Source of the DNA: Liolophura sinensis
Lineage: Eukaryota > Mollusca > Polyplacophora > Chitonida > Chitonidae
Assembly (NCBI RefSeq): GCF_032854445.1
Contig: NC_088297.1
Location: 20,965,127 to 21,029,126, forward strand
DNA: 64,000 nt
Direction of reading: 5' to 3'
Shown: positions 13,145 to 26,700 of the stretch, piece by piece
Layout of the letters: each line of letters starts with the position of its first letter
How positions within the stretch are numbered: the first letter of the stretch is position 1
Translations under genes and position numbers: made by a program
Notes under the pieces: model-generated
Database searches by the model: none
What the model saw: only the letters and a program-made list of their open reading frames with translations
Told to the model about the DNA's origin: nothing

Positions 13145-14740
13145 TGTGAAAACCAGAAGATTTGCATGGAGAATATATAACAAAAATTCTGAGGTGAACA
13201 TGAATGTATGGTGAAATCGCCTGACAAATCTACCTTTTCCCTTTTTTTAAGGCAATGTTAAGAGTTTTTGTGCACGTATCTAAATGTATTGAATGACAGT
13301 GTGCAGGTCACATTGGATTAGCCATTAAATCCAATGATGTGGATAATTCCTTTCTTATTAGGTGTGCCTTTTTTTAAAACAGCCACTCCAAGCACATGCA
13401 TTTCATATGTAGATATATAATACATGTACCTAATTAGAAAAAAAAAGCATTGATGGATGCTTTGTCGGTGCATCAGGACTGAAATATTAGGAAATAAGAT
13501 ATTTATGTGTCACTGGTCTTGACATTCATGCACTGCCCTTGTCTGAGTTCCTACAGTAAACACTTTGATCTTAGGCTGAATATTACTAGATGGGGATAGT
13601 GTCATAGGCAAAAGTACTCAGTAGTATAGCTGCTAAGGTGTAATAGTTTCCATAATTTGTCTGAAGAAAATCTGGGCGTTTTTCTGTGTATACATGTTTT
13701 AATAATAAAGTGGTCTCTAAACTTGGTTATGTTCTCTGGACATAAAAGAGAAGAGAAGTAAATCTTGCAACTCCGAAAACATTAGTGTCCTCCTCAACTG
13801 TATATATGTGGAAAACAGTGCCAGTGTTTTAAATAAGATAACAAGTGATCATTAATAATCATAGCTGTGTTAGATACAAGAGTTGCTTCCCTTTGTAGGA
13901 GGCCGGAGAGCCCCATTGCCAGTCACTAAAGTTTTGTTGGTCAGCAACACAAGTTCAAGAGGAAAATGTCAAATACCCGTGTTAAATTGAATAAGCCAAC
14001 AATTACGGCTTTACGTCACCTGGATGATATTTCAGCCATATCTTTATAGAACCATGTTTGAAGCAGGAAACAGGTGGTAGTTTTGGATATAAAAATGACC
14101 ACACCCAATATGAAATGAGAAAAGTGGCACATCGTTAAAAACCAATTTGGTAGTTCTGAGGAGTATTTCACCAAATTTCAGTACTCATTCTTCACTGAGT
14201 CGTTTGGAATCATATGTAGTGCTTTGTATTGTATCATGCTGATTTCTGTGTCACTACATAATTATGGCAGGGAACAAGGGATGATTGAAAAATATACCCA
14301 GCTCAGCAGAAAGTGATGGGACAGAGGTGGGGTATACAATTGTAATATGGTTTTCTTTGCAAGATTCATAGTTAACATTTCTATTGTGATTTTACTTATA
14401 CATTCTTCAAATCCATGTACAGGTGCACACACCAGGAAGGCAAGGGAATCTATTATGCTTTCTGGATGAAATTAGACAACATTGAAAATCCCACTTTGTA
14501 GGGCTTGGAAATGAAAGCTAGCAACATAATGAAAATTACACGTACTTGAGATCTACGTGTACAAACCTGTTTTAATATCTGCCCCTAATTACGATACCTT
14601 TCATATGCAAAGAGACATTTTTTGAAGTTCGAATCCTTATATGTCAAACTACTTCAGATTTGGTTTACAGTTTCATATTGAGGTAGAAAGACATAAATTT
14701 TTATACTAGGGCTGTTTCAGTTAAATTTTGGGAGCTTCCT
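13145..14740. other. Non-coding, nothing recognised
   Basis: AT-rich unique sequence without plausible exons or clear repeats. Confidence 0.45.
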
Positions 14741-14842
14741 TGTCCAAGATGGTTAGCATGGCACAGCAATGAAATGACCCAGGAGCCTCTCACCAGTGTG
14801 GTCGCTGTGAGTTCATGATTGGCTCAGGCTGGCTTCCTGTCT
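14741..14842 (+). mobile_element. SINE 5' head (tRNA-derived)
   Basis: GGTTAGCATGGCACAGCAAT, then CAGGAGCCTCTCACC, then GTCGCTGTGAGTTCATGATT and GGCTCAGGCTGGCTTCCTG. The GTGAGTTCA word takes the B-box position. The same head precedes the body at 28713-28924. Confidence 0.6.
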
Positions 14843-15084
14843 TTTGCTTTGAACAAAGGTCTGTCATATTTGTGGTGTCTTAAGTTACAATTGCGGAGTT
14901 GTGCACATGGGCAGGTTATAGGAGGTGTATCTGTTGTTCTGTTCGATCTTCATTGCTCTTTCATGTAACTGATACAGATAGATTTAGCTTGCATGGCCAA
15001 CTTTATTAAAAGAAGCAGATTTATTGCATCAAGGTAATCATTGACAGCATTACATGTACATGCCTTTGAACGGTTAAACCGGCC

Positions 15085-15235
15085 GTACATGGGAAGGTCT
15101 GCCAGCAACCTGCAGATGGTCGTGGGTTTCCCCCGGGCTATGTTCGGTTTCCACCCGCCATAATGCTAGCCACCATTGCATAAGTGAAATATTCTTGAGT
15201 ACAGTGTAAAACACCAGTCAGATAAATAAATAAAT
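15085..15235 (+). mobile_element. SINE 3' body, well preserved
   Basis: GTACATGGGAAGGTCTGCCA, then GCAGATGGTCGTGGGTTTCC, GCCATAATGCTAGCCACCAT, AAGTGAAATATTCTTGAGTA and the tail GATAAATAAATAAATT. Confidence 0.8.
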
Positions 15236-15239
15236 TGAA

Positions 15240-18200
15240 TGGTTAAAGCTCTATGTATTAAGTCTTGTCGTTGTTTGCCCAGTAAAGTCTGTACGTGTAA
15301 ACACTATAAAAAAATTTTGTTGAACAAAACTTGACCCTAAATATGAGATAGATTCATGTCGGTAAGCAATTTTTTTTCTATCTGGAGAAAAAGGAAAGGG
15401 TTTTAAGGAAATCAACATATTGAGTAAAAACGTAAAAATCCCAATTTTACCTTTAGGGTATGTTTCTTTTTTTTTGGAGGATTAGTCTGTCGTTCGGGAT
15501 AGGCCCAAAGAGCGTATTTCTAATGATGTACCATCTTGCTTTTAAGGAAAATATCTCTTGGTAGAGTTGTAAAATACCTGATGTAAATGTATATAAATGT
15601 AACATTTGACAAGAAATATGGCAACAAAGTATTTATCTGAAAACATTTTTATCCTAGCCCTTTCTAATCTGGACCTCCCCATATTGTTTTCCCTTTTCAA
15701 GATTTAAAGGTAAACACAAACCTACTACATGTAGTACATATTCCATGAAAACGAATATTGACTACCATTGGAAGCGTTTTTGACACTCTTATAAGTGAGG
15801 TTTTGCATGTAAAAACTGTTGTTTGCCTGTTCAGACAATCAGCCTTTGTACACCTTTAACTTTGTTTCCACGTGGGTTAATGGGATTGGGGCCATTGTCA
15901 TGGTTAAGAATAGATGACCACACCCACTATTATGGCAGGCGTCATTAGTCCCTTAACAGTAACACCCTAGGTCGGATAAATTCTGGTTCTGTGCTCAGAA
16001 CGGCCAGAGGGGGTTAAGGTCTGTGTACAAAGTCTAATTAATTACCTGGATGCCAATAATAAGGACAGAGAGAGAAATACTGCGTGTGAAAGAGAGAGGG
16101 GAGATGGAAGACAAACCTTACCCTTCGCAATCATCACCAGTAATCCATCTGTACTGATAGGCCAGTTAAAACACCTGTCTCTCGTTACCATGGGAACAGA
16201 GTCTCTGGGTTTGACTGTTTTGTCCAGAGCTTGAGGTAAGCTGTGAAAGCAAATGATCTGAGCATATTGACAAGAGCAGGATGAGGACAGAGTAGGTGTT
16301 CTTCATCAGCAAGACAGGTGCAACCGCCAGAAGAAGGATCTTTCAGAAACCCACACTGGCAGTTGATCCCATTATTTAAGTCTTTGTACAACTGGACAAG
16401 GGGTGCTGGATTTTCCCTGGTTTGAAGACAAGTACTGTACCTGTGACTGCGTTACATCAGGAACTCTCTCTTTGTATGTGTAAATACACTGGCCATGTTA
16501 CCTGGACACTAGGTACAAGTATCAATCCACCCACATGTGCGGACTGAACATTTTTCTTTTAGGATATGTTCTAATAATCTCGTCTCCCAAGGAATGTAGT
16601 GACAGGGGGTCATCAAAGCGCCCCCCCCATTCGGGTGCAAGCTGCTGTTGGTGTGGCCTTGCTTTTTGTTGATTAGGGATTTAAACCTTGCTTTTCGCAG
16701 TGGGTATGTTTGAAAAGTTATATTGCGTTTTGCCAACTCGTCGCTATTTCTTCTGAAGTGAAGAGACACACTAAAGTAAAGTCATTCCTAAAAATAGGTT
16801 TTAAGATCTTCTGAAGGAAAACAGACGTTCTCAGGAAGTACAATGGAGAACAATATCCCAATGAAATATTAGACCTTTCTTATGTTTAAGGCTGTTTTTA
16901 AGTAGCCAATCTACCAGAAGTAGAAAATCTGACATGTTTCAAAGAAGCTTATGCTTGGGCCTGGCTTACACTGAATGTCATCATGGCTGATTTCAGTGAC
17001 CTTGGCAGATACTTGGGTATTATGGTCACTTAACAGAAACACAAACACAAACTGACCATATTCACAACTTCCGCTTAGGTAGATAAATTTGCAAAGTGCT
17101 GTAAACTTCAAGGAGCCAGGGAAACACAAAGCAAATTTGATTAATTGAATTTCAGATGGCTCAAAGACTTATCGTGACAAGATGTCTTGTCCCTGTAAGC
17201 GAAATTTACATTTATGTCCCTGCGTCTGAGAATGATGCACATTAGGTGTAAATACTTAAGCTTTAGAGCTTCTCTGGAGTGTTCCCTTGGGCTGTGTTAT
17301 GCTTTGATGATTGTACTCTGGGATCAAGTATATGTCCTACCTACAGGGTCATGCAGACACGGTGCTGTCACGAACACCACATAGTCGTTTTGCCACTCTG
17401 TGAAGATCATAGCTTTTGGTTGTAAGGAGACAAGGTGCATGATATTTCATCGGCTTATGTGAAAAGATTGTTGGGGACTTTTTACAAAAGGGCCATTAAA
17501 TTCTTTAGTTCTGGCAGATTATTTGTATTTCTTAGCCATGTATTGATGAATTGACTGGGGAAGATCGAAATATTGTTTGATGGACATGACTCATCACATA
17601 AACTCTGCTTAACTGAAATCCATATGTTATTGGAACTGATGTGGGGGAATATGGTGATTATACAGTAGCTAGGCTGGAGGATGTTCTTGGTGATTAGCCG
17701 CGCACACCAGTGAGTCTTTAGTCTTTGAGGTGCCGTTTACCCCTGTCCACTTCGGCTGCCATTCCAGGTCAAGTCATGCAGTAGTTCTTGGCCGCAGACA
17801 GCAGGTTTTTGCAACACCTGAGAATGTTCTCCTGAGCAATGCTGCTTTGCTTTTCTTGTTTGTCAAGTGCTACCAATTTTAGGACAAGGTTTAGAGCCCT
17901 TCTCTGATGGTTAATTTTGTGGCAAGTGAATCCTGTATCTTGGAATTACAACAGATTTTTGTAAGGCCTGAAAGATTCTGCTCATGGACATGGAAAAACA
18001 TCTTGGGAGAAACGAAGATGTATCTTAAATAAAATTAATTTTATTCTCTGAAAATATCAGATGTTCTCACATGGAGTCAGAGTCCATTGATTGTGTCGTA
18101 TATTTGTGACAGTATTAGGGTGAAAAGACTTTGAGAAATTTAGTTTTCCTTCCTTGATCGTGTGCGGAAATAAGGACTTAAACCCGGTTGACCGGAAAGA

Positions 18201-18960
18201 CTACATGCACATGTACGTGTGTGCGGCAACATGATGGCTTCTCTTCATCAAAATTCTGTCTTTGCACAGGCCCTTCTAAGGTAGGTTTTTTACCTTACTC
18301 TGACTGCTTTACATGAAAAGGTGGAAGTTATATGTTAGATAAAGTTCAGATATTTCAAAATATCATGCTTTTGTTATTTTGGTGTCATGCATAATTTTTT
18401 TTTTTTTTGATTTTATTTTTTATTTTTACTGAGACACTTGTGATTTCACAAGAAAGGAAGAGCAGTAGCCATGACATGTTACTTGAAAGAAATAGTAAAA
18501 GGATATATGGTGAAGATAATTTACTGTTATTTTAAATTTCCCTTTATCTGTGAATACCAGTACACAAAAGGTACAGGCCTTAAGGGTAGACAGAAGAGCA
18601 GAGTACATGTTCATATGCATATACCTAGCTGTGGTCTGCACTGTCGCGCTTTGAATGCTCAGGTGCTTGCAAGGCAACAAGACTTTCTCAGCCATATCCA
18701 TTCAGAACACACAAAAAATTCACAGACAGAAGGAAAAAAAAAAAGGAAGAAGAAATGCTAATATGTGTATGTCTGTATAATGCTCATATATATGCCTGTA
18801 GGCAGGTTAAGTACTGAGTTATTTATACTTGTATGTTTTGCACTGATCCACTATGGGGAAAGAAGCACTGTGTTTGTAGAAGACAGGATTGAAGGTTAAA
18901 CTCTATCGATGGAATAGAATGTGGACAGAATTACTGTGATTTAGGGAGATATGTGATGAT
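15240..18960. other. Non-coding, no gene recognised
   Basis: Upstream or intronic sequence with T- and A-runs. Short frames on the minus strand at about 16.2-16.8 kb and 16.9-17.1 kb have no recognisable domain. Confidence 0.45.
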
Positions 18961-19047
18961 GGTACCCCTCGTTTCTGACTTCATTCATGTGCATGAACAT
19001 GCTTATTTCTGTCCTGGATAACATCCATATAAACACATGTGACTTGT

Positions 19048-19640
19048 CTATACTAGGTGTAACACCATATGTGCTACCAGTGTCAGGTGTAACACAATAC
19101 ATGCTACCTGTGTCAGGTGTAAAAACAGTACATGCTACCTGTGCCATGTGTAAAAACAGTACATGCTACCTGTGCCATGTGTAAAAACCGTACATGCTAC
19201 CTGTGTCAGGAGTAAAAGCAGTACATGCTATCTATGTCAGGTGTAAAAACAGTACATAATACATGTACCTAGGTCAGGTGTAAAAACAGTACATGCTACA
19301 TGTACCTATGTCAGGTGTACACACAGTACATGCGAGGAGTACCTATGTCAGTTGTAAAAACAGTACATGCTACCTGTGTCAGGTGTAAAAACAGTGCGTT
19401 TCCTGTCTCAACTGTTAAACAGTACATGTTATCTGCTTCAGGTGTAAACAATTCATGTTACTATACAATGGGTAAACCAATACATATCACCTGTACTAGA
19501 TATAAAGCTATGCTTGTTGTATTACATGTACCTGTATCAGGTGTAGAAATAACACCTGTTGCCTGTAACTTGTGTAAAACAACACACCCTAACTAGGTGT
19601 GGAATAACACCTTCTACATATATCAGGTATACACATATGT
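19048..19640. repeat. Minisatellite, about 31-bp unit
   Basis: Around 18 copies of CAGGTGTAAAAACAGTACAT followed by GCTACCTGTGT. The central copies are nearly identical and the flanking ones diverged. Some copies gain TACATGTA. Confidence 0.92.
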
Positions 19641-19649
19641 AACTCAAGT

Positions 19650-20780
19650 CTTGTTACATGTTCAAATCTTTACCCTAGATAATTCAGACGTTTATCATCA
19701 GGAGGAAGTGAATGTCTTACATTGATCACAAATCCGTCTACATTTTCTATGTCATTTACATGTAAATAGAGAGAAGAGAGAAATAACTGTTTCTGCAAGG
19801 GCATATTTCTCATCCAGTTAATTTTTCCTGAAACAGTCATTTAGATTGACCTGAGGTATCAATCAGATGCTTCTTATTTTCCTGATGGATATAAAAAGAT
19901 CCAACGTGAGTATAATAGAAGGATAAAAAGGTGCATCTTGATTAAGTGGTATATACAGTTTCAGTTTTCCTTCAGTTTTGTTAGTGCTGAAAAAAACATT
20001 AGTAAAGATTGACAGGGTTCTAAAACTATGTTGTGGTGATATACATAATTAAATACTATTAAAGAAGATACATTTAAAGATGGTGAAAGGCAGTGAATAA
20101 GAAATCTAGCCATTTAAATTATAAAATTGTCATTGACGTTTCTGGGAAATGTTTTTTTTTTTTTTTAATTTGTGATGCAGTTTAATTTATTACTCCTGGT
20201 TCTGTATGGTGGAGGAATGTGTAGTGTGCATCCATGGGTTGTTACCATACCAGGAATGTGTACAGATGATCTTATGCAAAGTAGTGGAAAATACAAAAGA
20301 TTGATGCTGTTTTCAATTTCTGTAAATATATCAGAGGTTGTCAGACTTTGACTTTAGTACTATTGATCTCGAAGTGTGTTCTGAAAAGTAAAAACTGTAA
20401 TTTTTGAGTGCATTTAGTTTGGATGGATAATGATTTTATTACCCGTATGTGGAATCCATTAATGGTGAAAATTGCACCACTGGTGAAGAACTCAAAACCA
20501 ATGCTCTGTTTTCTGTGTTATTCCCATGGGTTCTAGTTTTGACAGTTTGTTACCAAAACGCCCTCGGGTGTTAGATAAAACTTCATTAACCTGCATAGGT
20601 GTCAGGAAGTGTGTGGGATTGATTGATACCTTGCACACCTTACCTGTCAAGTTGTACAGGTAAAATGTGCAACTACAAAGGCCTACTTTAAACTTGTTTA
20701 TTGGAGATTTCCAGATTTGGTGCACCTGTGCACACAGGTACACGTGAAATAATTAATAATTCTCTTAACTGTTTAAAGCA
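19650..20780. other. Non-coding, nothing recognised
   Basis: AT-rich unique sequence with a T-run at about 20152-20167. Confidence 0.45.
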
Positions 20781-20783
20781 CTT

Positions 20784-20803
20784 GTACATGGAGCTCCATG
20801 TAC
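20784..20803. repeat. Perfect 20-bp palindrome
   Basis: GTACATGGAGCTCCATGTAC reads the same on both strands; the centre is GAGCTC. Confidence 0.95.
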
Positions 20804-20908
20804 GTACATTTATGTGCAGTTAGAAATGAGTCAGTTATTTTTTATTAAAAATTACTTCTTATTTGAAGAGTTATTAGTAGTAGATGCAGGTCTGTTGTCT
20901 AATTGACA

Positions 20909-21124
20909 TACTGTAAATCTTCAACCTTTTCATCCACTGCAGCAGTTGTTTCAGTGGAACTAATGCATACAATTATTATAAAAATGAAGCTAAAAATGAT
21001 ACGTTTGTGTCACTAAAGATACAAGCTTCCTAACAGTGTGCAGATTAGTTCTCTACACTCCATAGTACTCTCAGAATGTTTCAAAATGTGGGTTGCAGAA
21101 GTGATGGTTGAAGAATTCGGGTAA
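20909..21124 (+). mobile_element. MITE-like family B, copy
   Basis: Starts TACTGTAAATCTTCAACC and ends GGTTGAAGAATTCGGGTAA, near-inverted ends. The core GTTTCAGTGGAACTAATGCA and AATTATTATAAAAATGAAGC matches 23847-24056. Confidence 0.75.
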
Positions 21125-21129
21125 TACAG

Positions 21130-23619
21130 AATTCCACTATAAAGGCTATTTTTTATTTAAAAACTAATATTCATTTACACAAAGAGCAGTTTTCATATTT
21201 GGATATGGACATTGAACATTCTTTAGGCCTTTGCAACACCAAACTGTGGACTGTTTTTTTTTTTTTTTTTTGAATGATTACCTTATATACTGTCTAGTCC
21301 TTTGGTAGTTTAACATTGTTTTGAAAATTGGCCTTGTGATGATTGACCCGAAACATCCATTTTCGTTGGCGGCTGGTATGGGAATGTCTCTTCCAGCATG
21401 TAGATATATGCATCAGTTCATGTCAAAGTAACCGTTAGCAAACGGCTTTTGTGATACATATGTGTGTCAGTGTGGCTTTCATCATCTTTTTGAGCAGAAG
21501 GCTACCCTGCAAAGTAGCCAGAAATCTGACAGAGAGTTAATAAAGTAAAATAGGACCAGTGGTCAAAGTAGGCAGCTTAATGCCCCATTTTTCGACAGAG
21601 GTAGCAGACTGCGGGTAGCTGGTAACTGCATTCTAATGCACCACCTCCACTGATATGGTTAAAAACCGTTTTTTTTCTCCAGCTACCATTAGTATCACTT
21701 ACAACTTTCCACCATGATAATGTGACACCATGTATCAGTATATTCAGTGTGCGTAATGTAAACGCAGACTGGATAAACGCATACAGCTCGGTGAACATGT
21801 ACTTGTATGTACATGTGGTTTGTGAATACATCTATAGTATACACTTTTTGCAACGTTTGTGGGTTTTTCGGAGTTTTTTTTTTTTTTTTTTCTTATGTCT
21901 TGGCTCCAGGCAGTGCATTGGTGCATTAGCTTCTGTTAAACTTTTGTAAGGTGCACAATAGAGAAACATTGTATCAGTGTGTAAATTTGAATGAATCCAC
22001 AAATTGATGAGCGATCAAAAACTTCTGAGGTTCGCCAAGACGGACAGATTAAAGCTTGTAATGGCAAAGTCCTTAGCTAAAGAGGAACCTTTAACAGGCT
22101 TAACAGTCAGTGCTTTAAAGTTCACATTGTCCTCAGATCAAACGCTACAATACACAGTAGCGGCTTAGAGTTAGAGAATTGTCGAGTGTTGAAAAATCCC
22201 CTGAAAGGCCCCAAATGTGATACAAATCACTGCAGTTGTTTACCCTATTGTTAGCTGTACACAAAAAAGCAGCCCGAGGGGCCCCGTTCATAGCAGTGGC
22301 CATCACCTGTTGGGGAGAAGGAGGGGTGGATGTTGGGTGGTGGGATCTGTGTAGTAAGCACAGTTATGAAAAGGTGTGAAGAAAAGACACAAACACAATG
22401 CTATGCGCTTTATACCTTTGGCAGCTATTATCTTGAAGACACAGAGCATTGAGGAAAAAGCGTCAAGTCTTGCGGGACTGAGTAAAGAAAGTGGAGTGGG
22501 GGAAGGCAGGCAGAGTGTGTGTGTGTGTGTGATGGGAGAGGGTGGGTAGAGGAGGTTGTATGTTAGGGTTGAAATGGGAGCCAGCGTGATGTGAAGGAAA
22601 CACCACTTAATTATTGTGGTTTGTAGAAGAACACGGCTGTATAGGTCACCCTTACCCTCTCTAGCACTAGTCCATTCATCTGATCACAACAGCTGAAGAA
22701 GATTTGTGTGTTTAAGACTGCCGTCACAAACCACTGGATTCCCATAGGTGCTCCTCCCCTTTTCATACCTCTCACACTGGCATGGTTTAGTGGCTGCAGC
22801 ATTCTGTGCCTAATAAAACAACCCTCTTTTCTGTATAATCAAACGTGTGAGGTTATTTGTTCATGTACACAATGATACTAGTCGTGTTGTTAGAGTAGGT
22901 ACATTGACAACTTAATGTGATTAATGAAGGTAGTTTAGTATCGTACTGTACTTTCGTTGATATTGATTGATGGCTGGCTAAACAGTGTAAACTGCCCCTT
23001 ATCACATCAATAACCCACAGTAGTTCACCATCATTAAGGTTGGGAGATCAAACCCAGCTTCTGCTCATTCTACTACTGGGTTGTCACCTCTAGATTCCTC
23101 CACTCACATTTAAGTCATTGAAGTGAAAAAGTTTTCAGTGACATGACACATTAATCAAATTTCTAAACTAATCACTGACCAAGGGGAAAAAGTTTTATCC
23201 ATGGTCTCTTGTTTCCATTTACAGCTAATCAGTGATTAGGCCATTCCCATCTGAAACTCGTAACGCTGTAACAGTCAGTGACAAAAATTTCACCCAAAAA
23301 CTAAAAGTCATGAAATATTGTTTTTGGTGGCATGCTGAAATTGACAGGTTCTCCTTCTTTCTTCTCAAAACATCTTTAATGAAGATAGAACTCTCAGAAT
23401 TAGGCAAAATGTCACAATGTAGGGGCAAATTTTAGGTCTTTTACTGTAGTTTCCATACATGTAATGAAAATCAGCCTATATCTACATTATTTTCCCATCT
23501 AAACATTGATTTCCGAGACTGAAGTTAATTAAGATTGGTTTCCTGGAAAATTAGTGGCTGTGCTGTTTTTTTTTATTGAAGGTGAAAGTAATGGTTCCCT
23601 GTGTTTTGTTTCATTGCAG
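21130..23619. other. Non-coding sequence before the bHLH exon
   Basis: T-runs (21254-21271, 21876-21890), a short TG repeat at 22515-22530 and G-rich sequence at 22500-22560. No exon carrying the initiator Met of NCOA could be recognised. The polypyrimidine tract and AG of the bHLH exon lie at 23596-23619. Confidence 0.5.
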
Positions 23620-23792
23620 AAACAAGTGTTTAAATGAAAAACGCCGAAGAGAACAGGAGAACATTTATATCGAGGAGCTTGCAGAGTTGATCTCGGCAAG
23701 TATCACGGACATGAATACGCTCTCAGTAAAACCGGACAAGTGTGCAATATTACAGGAGACCGTCAACCAAATTCGGCGTATTAAGGAAGAAG
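23620..23792 (+). CDS. NCOA: NCOA exon 1 of those found: bHLH domain
   Basis: Starts after TTTCATTGCAG and ends before GTAAGTCT. It enters on the third base of a codon and leaves in phase 1. It encodes the basic region [14 protein letters not shown], helix 1 ([14 protein letters not shown]), the loop with SVKPDK, and helix 2 ([17 protein letters not shown]). This is the most conserved block of the p160 family and fixes the identity of the gene. An ATG-containing stretch just upstream (from about 23576) is in the same frame but is intronic, because the acceptor lies between them. The residues before the bHLH, including the initiator Met, must come from an upstream exon that I could not identify. 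Confidence 0.96.
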
Positions 23793-26700
23793 GTAAGTCT
23801 TGGTCTTGTTATCTCCATTTTAATAAAGCACACCGGTGATGACATATACTGTAAATCTTCAATCTTTTCGATGTACAAGACATTTTTTCAGTGGAATTCA
23901 GTGCATGCAATTATTATGAAAATGCCGCCAAAAATTGATTTGTTTGTGTCGTTAAAGATGTAAGCTGCATAAAAATGTGCAAATATCTCCAGGCCCATTG
24001 TTCTGTCAGAACGTTTCAAAGTAGTGATGGTGGAAGTGGTCAAAGAATTAGGGTATGTACATGCATGATGTACTATTTCAATAATAAACTCACTCTCGGG
24101 GTGGTGAGTATTTTGATGTGGTAGTTAAAAATTGTGTCCAGATTCATCCTGTGAAGGCAAAATAATTATCCGAGATTACGTAGTCATGTAGACATACTGT
24201 TAATGTAATAAAACTGACCAGGGCCACTTTGGGGGCCTAATGGCTAGAGAGTTGGCTTCGAAGTCTGGAGACTGGGTTAGACCAGGGAAACATGACTTAT
24301 TGGCATGGTGTCAGTACAATGCGACTGGGTGGAGTGTCATGTGTAGTGTCACTTTGGTGCCATGGACTCTGCCTCTGCCCTGCCTCAAGAAAACACTGTA
24401 AATGTATACACACCTAATGACTCCTCGTTGTCATATGACCGAAAGATTGTTATAACCCCCAGCATACATACATAAAATTGACCAACCTCACCCTCCAAAA
24501 GTGCAGTTTTAGAAACAAGTGAATGCCATAAAATATGACTGTTGATGGTAAAAGTTACATTTACGCTGTAAGTATATCATCCTACCTTTCAAACAAGCCC
24601 TAAATCACCTTTCTTATAGCATAAGACTTTCCAAAATAAGGCATAATGGCTAATAAAACTTGCCGTGGATGAACGTTAAGGTGATTTGCCGTACTTGGTT
24701 TATCACCGGACAGGTAACATGAGTATGAAGAGGTAAACATGTTCATAGACATGGTTAAGTAGCAACTGAAGGTTAAAGGATAGGTGCGTAAATATACGTG
24801 CCATGGCCTTAGGATGATCTTGAACAACATGGAAACAAGTCATAAGGTGCAGAATCTGAAGTTGAAGACTACGAGACATTCTCTTCATATTCCATCCCAG
24901 GGTAATTTATTTTTAGGATTAAGGAGTCATCGGTAGAGACGAGGTGGACATTTTATCGCTAATCTATATTGTGGTCAATTCTGGAATTTTCTGATGTGAA
25001 ACACAAAATTTGTCACAAATAAACATTCTGTTCTGTTCTGGAATTAATAGTTTTTAATTCTGAGTAAAGGAAGTCAAATTGTGCTGATAACTATGGCACA
25101 GAAATTCCTCGATTTTTTTTCAAAAGTGAATTTTCAACTGAACAGTAAAAATACCTGTGACATTCACATAATGTTCCATGTGATAATAAAAAAGAAGCAT
25201 CAGAGAAATAAATGGAGTGCTTTTATTGCTTGTATATCCCCATAAACCCTTCCTTTGTCCATAATCACAACCACTGTCCTGTTCATGTAAGTGAAAGTGT
25301 CTTGAGTATGCCATCAAACACCGATCAAGTAAATAAATCCCTGTGAAGCTGATGCCATTTATTTAAAAATATCTTCGGCATGTCATAACATACCAGCCAA
25401 GAATACCTTGATTATGACATTTAGTATTTTTTGTAGGCTCACTGACCGCTTGTGTTCAATTATTGCCAAACCTTGTTGATAAAGTGATCGTCTGGTCTAT
25501 ATCGAGCTACATGTCCTGTGGCCTAAAACTCACCACACGCATTTAGGCTACAAATAAGGTCCTGATGTAAACAGTATATTGTGTGGATATATTGACAGAC
25601 ATTGTACTGTGGTGTAGATGTATTGACAAGATATTCTAGTGTGGATATAGTGACAAGATATTCTAGTGTGGATATGTTGACAGATATTGTACTGTGGTGT
25701 GGATGTATTGACAAGATATTCTAGTGTGGAGTGAATATCTATGAGCCAAATACGTATTGACGAATATTTCAGTGTGGATATATGGACCAATATTCTAGTG
25801 TGGATATACTGATCAATTCTTATACAAGTGAACGTGCCTATTTATCAATGTTTGTTTTTTTCTGGATACATGAACTTTAAAAAAACCTTAATCTAGTGTA
25901 GTAAAACTGTGCTGTGATACTTGAGCTACACTAATCCCTCAGCCGGTTTGCATATGAAAGAGAAAGTATCATTTTGTCAATCTACACAGAGTAATGCCTT
26001 CAGAATCTGCGAAAAGGTTGCAACACACTGCAGCTGGTCACACCACTAAATCCTGAATTCATATCTTGCTCTAGCCTCTTTTTCAGGTGATGTTGATATC
26101 ATTGTTAGAAACATTGTCAGAAATTTGAGTCTGCTGTACTGAGACATTTGACAGATGAGACCATGATGTGTTGTTGTTGTTGTTTCAGAGAGCGGAACGA
26201 GTGAGGCAGTACAACAGAGCCAGGTGTCCAGCAGCAAACCTTCCATCATAGCTAACGACGTACTTGGACCCCTTCTCCTTGAGGTAGTGAATATTTGGAT
26301 CAGAATGAAAATCTTAGATTTTTACTCTATAGTTGTAAAAGATTGCATTTTACTTGATATTCAGTCACCTAGCATGTGTATGTATAACTTTTTCAATTCC
26401 CCTGGTCTCTGCCCGGTTCCGTAATGCTGGCGTCATTTGTAAAGTTTAAATATTCTTGAGTATGGCGTAAAACTCTAATTAAACAAATGAATAAGTAAGA
26501 CTTTCAGCTGGAAAAATACTGTTTTTTCAGTACATTTTAATGTTGCAAAAATTATCAAGCTAATATTGCACACTGGAGTGAGAACATGATATATACACAG
26601 TAGTCTTACAAACTGGAATAATGAATCTAATCTATCCTTGAGCTCAAAACTGTGTATTTTTTAGCTCAAAACTGTGTCTCCTTCAATTCACAACTGGGTA

